The notes below the pieces were generated by a model. It saw nothing but the letters and a program-made list of their open reading frames with translations, did not search any database and was not told the origin of the DNA. From positions 5,269,447 through 5,333,446 of the forward strand of contig ML680037.1 in the NCBI GenBank assembly GCA_007922225.1: a stretch of DNA of 64,000 nucleotides, read 5' to 3'. This document shows positions 60,803 through 64,000 of this stretch, one piece after another; the first letter of the stretch is position 1; the number at the start of each line of letters is the position of its first letter. The translations under genes and the position numbers were made by a program. This stretch comes from Emydura subglobosa (Eukaryota > Chordata > Testudines > Chelidae).

Positions 60803-63800
60803 GGGCGGCTAGCAGAGCTGTTTTGGCTTCAATGTACTAAATGCATTGAGGCGGTCTAACTAATAGCCATAGGCTAAGGTGGCTCAGCCCACCATGCCAA
60901 TGTTTATGCCACTGCCTTCCCATCACCGTAGCTGAACTCAAGCCGCAAGTTTGATTATTGCAACTGCTTTCCTCTGTGCCTAAGTCCCAGCTCACTGTAC
61001 TGTGGGCATTGTTGCAGCTCACCGTTTCATTACACATGCACAAGAGTGACCATCTCACGCTTCCGTCACAGACAATGTCACTGGCTTCTGATTCACTTTA
61101 GCCATGTTTTAAAAAAAAAAAAAAAACAACTCCCACCACGCCAGTCGCTGTTCCACCCACTGCCGCCACAGCTCCGGCAATGCCCCTTTAGCTTGTTTCA
61201 GGTGGAACAGGCTCCCTCCAGCTTGCCACGGTCAAATCCTTGCTTGGTTTTTTTTCCAGCTCTCATGTGACCAGCTCTTTTCTCCTTTGCATAGGCTGCT
61301 TCATTTCTCAGACCATTCCTGGCACCCCACTCCCCTGTGCATTAGGTATTAAATCTATAATTGTAGTTGTTAAGGTGCCTGGGAAGTATTTGCATGAAGC
61401 CTTTTGTATAAACAAAAACCACTGCTGCTTCAGCCAGAGTACCACTATGGGCAGAGGGACAGTCCTCACCTCCTCAGCCTTTGTCACAAAATAGGCATTA
61501 ATACCATGCTGGGGAATCAGGAGAACTCTCCAATGGTACTTGAACTTGCCAGGCATTTCCTGTAACACCACCTCATTGCACCTTATTTAAAGACTACACT
61601 TATTTAAGCTAAGTCATACCATAACTAACATCTTAGCTGGGGTGTGGGGGAGAGGGCTTAAAAAATGTACCTAGTTTTGAAAGCACCTTGCTACCATTTC
61701 AAGTGGAAAGGTGCAGTCTATGGGCCTTGCCTAGCAACCCTTACTTAGGTACCAGGCTGACTGAATTCAGTGGGCATACTTGCCTGAACTAGTGGTTCTG
61801 GGATTGGGCCTTCAGCTGATTCAGACATCGAATGGGTCATATTAGTTCCATGTGCTGCAAAGCTACCATGTCACAAAGTGAAAAGGTTCCACATGCCCAG
61901 CAGGCAAGGTGGCCCATGTGCAGCCCCACACAGCCAATGCTCCCCATGGTGACCCCTATATTTAATATGAAGGAGTAGCCCATCATGGCGTCTACAGGTT
62001 GCAGCTTGCTCCACCAGATCCATAAATAGGAGACTGGCTGGGTCAAGGAGCATTGCATGACACAATCCGTAGTTTCAATATGAAACAAGAGGCTCATTAC
62101 ATACATCTGATTGCATATGGCCCTTGGATTGCTGGCATATTGCCAATGCAGCCCTTGGGTGGAAAAATGTGGGCACCCTGCCCCCGAAGCAATGTGCAGT
62201 GTTTAGCAGCGTGAAACCAACAAAAGCCATTAACGATAGCAGGATTGTCTACATTTCCCCTGGCTGGTTGTAAATCAATACTGGCCTTAAATGAGAACTA
62301 GGGGAGGGGAGTGGTTCTTTAATTTGGGCCAAATCCTACCACCTGCATGTCTTTTGAGTAGTAATTTACTCCAAGTGTGGGCCCCCTTAAAGCCAAAGGA
62401 GATTATTTTGCAGTGTAAAGCACTACCCAATGTAATCAATGACAGAATCTGGTCCCCTGTAATCAGGTTTGTAAATGCTATAAAAAAATCAGCTACTTGT
62501 ACTCGGATGGTCTCGTGGCTTGTTTGATGCTGCTGATTTTGCAGCGTGTTATGCTGCTTCCAAATGAGCACCAAGGTCTTACAAGTGCTGATATTAACCC
62601 TTTAATCCTTAATAAAAATAAGCCATTTGTCTATGCAATTATTTTGAGAAGCCATTTCTAAAAGAGACAAAAATTGTCAACCTGGTAACCAAAGAACAAG
62701 TTTAGAGCAACACAAAAGTTGTATGCAAAAAGCTACCATGTGGTTTTTTTTAAGCAGGAAAAAAATTTATTTATAAAACGTCTTATTTAATTTACTGTCA
62801 ACTCTATAATTGAATACAGTGAGTTAGAACACTAACAGCCCATGCTTTTATACAGACTAGTCAAAGCATGAACATCAACAAAAAATAACACCCCTCCTCC
62901 CCCCTCCAAAAAAAATTTGCTCTATGTTTTGAGCCACAACAGTGTTAAAGTGGAACAGTAATGAAAGCAACACAAGAGTTAGGAAGCACAGTTGCTTTAA
63001 AGAGTAAAAGAAGTATTTATTTTGATGTCTCAGAATAAGAAAGTTAGAAATGGCAGAAATTCCTCTGTAGATTAGTCCATAGAAATCATTGTCTCATGGG
63101 GCTTTGGAAAAGTCCTGTCTGGTGGCTAATGTACTAGGGCATGATGAGATACATTACAGAGCCCCCAGGCCAGTAACTTCTGAAGACAGCCTAAAATGTA
63201 GGAACAAAAATGAGGAGAAAAAGAAAAAAAAAAAGAAAAAAAAATCTTCTCACCATTAAAAAAATTACACTTGTGTACAACCAGCATAGAACAGCATTTC
63301 AATGCAGGCAAGTTTTCTCACATTTTTTTTTTACTTCAGTTAGTAAAACAATTACAATAGTCCAGAACAATTTTACAGCAGTTTTCTAGAGCTGTTAGAT
63401 ATCTGAGGTACCATGACATTTGTTCCAGTTTTTCCTTCATTATATACAAACAACTACCCTTCCCCATTTTGATAAGTAAGTGAAAACTGTAACAACGACA
63501 GTTCTACAAATGGTTACAGTGACAAAACTTAGCGCAAAAGTACGAAGTTGGAGAAAAAGCCTATAAAATACAGAAATGACATAGAATACTGAAATAGTAC
63601 TTAGCCCTATACAATAATAACACACTTTTAAACACCATGGTTTAAAAAGTATTGCATTTGCATTCTGTGGTTTTAGTTTATATTAAAATGCACTGAAAAC
63701 AGTTCAATTCATTAAAGCTTTGTGTCCAAGGAGTGCAAAGTGGATGAACATGGCAGGCTAATGGGAGGCTAAATTTTTCAAGTTGTGAGGAAAACAATAT

Positions 63801-64000
63801 TGCATTACTGAGCCAGTGTTATGCAACAGAAATTAAAAATAAGGTGAATGGACAAACAGAAAATGCAATTAAAAACTAGTTCCAACAGCTAGCAAACAGC
63901 TATTACAACTCCCAACTACTTTCAGTTTACTCGCAATTATTTTTCCTTTCATAGTAAATGTGTGTGTAATTATGTTTGCTGGCTGGCTGGCTTCCTAGAG
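60803..64000. other. Right end of window, no gene recognised
   Basis: Mixed AT-rich sequence with A runs (61110-61126; a purine/A-rich stretch at 63219-63243). Fragments near 62330-62460 resemble sauropsid repeat pieces. Minus-strand AATAAA sites (62766-62771, 63016-63021) could belong to a 3' UTR of a gene beyond the right edge, but no coding exon supports this. Confidence 0.4.

Overview
The window is vertebrate nuclear DNA, most likely from a turtle. It has intron-rich genes with GT-AG junctions, one CpG island, CR1 LINE sequence of the sauropsid type, a Gypsy retroelement, hAT, Harbinger-like and Tigger-like DNA transposons, and SINE-like repeats of types I associate with turtles and crocodilians. 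The species assignment is inference from repeat style and was not tested by search. There are no prokaryotic features, operons or CRISPR arrays. Nearly all the short open reading frames are chance or lie in repeats.

Two protein-coding genes can be reconstructed exon by exon, both on the + strand. BAG1 (co-chaperone with a ubiquitin-like and a BAG domain) runs from before the window to a stop at 24330. Six exons are visible and the 5' exon(s) are not in the window. ZNF830 (CCDC16; zinc-finger protein linked to pre-mRNA splicing and DNA repair) starts in a CpG island at 32509 and ends at 53961. Its ten exons join in frame to a complete 363-residue protein.

Layout: 1-500, minus-strand LTR-like repeat; 501-2951, broken Gypsy pol plus 3' LTR; 2952-25600, BAG1 exons, long introns and 3' UTR, with MIR-like, Harbinger-like, hAT-like and LTR-like insertions; 25600-31740, intergenic, ending in an LTR-like repeat just before the ZNF830 CpG island; 31800-54735, ZNF830, whose introns carry a Harbinger-like MITE, a 2.8-kb hAT transposon with a broken transposase, a 313-bp hAT MITE, two inverted Tigger-like elements and a CR1 LINE; 54740-64000, no gene recognised, with two copies of a short TA-flanked MITE, one nested inside a palindromic element.

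The most interesting point is the splicing of ZNF830. Intron 1 has every hallmark of a minor-spliceosome (U12-type) AT-AC intron: 5' ATATCCTT, branch site TTCCTTAAC and 3' AC. Intron 7 uses a GC-AG pair. As I recall, the human gene is intronless, so this locus may be the ancestral gene from which the mammalian copy was retroposed. A gene for a splicing-linked protein that itself depends on the minor spliceosome is worth a second look.
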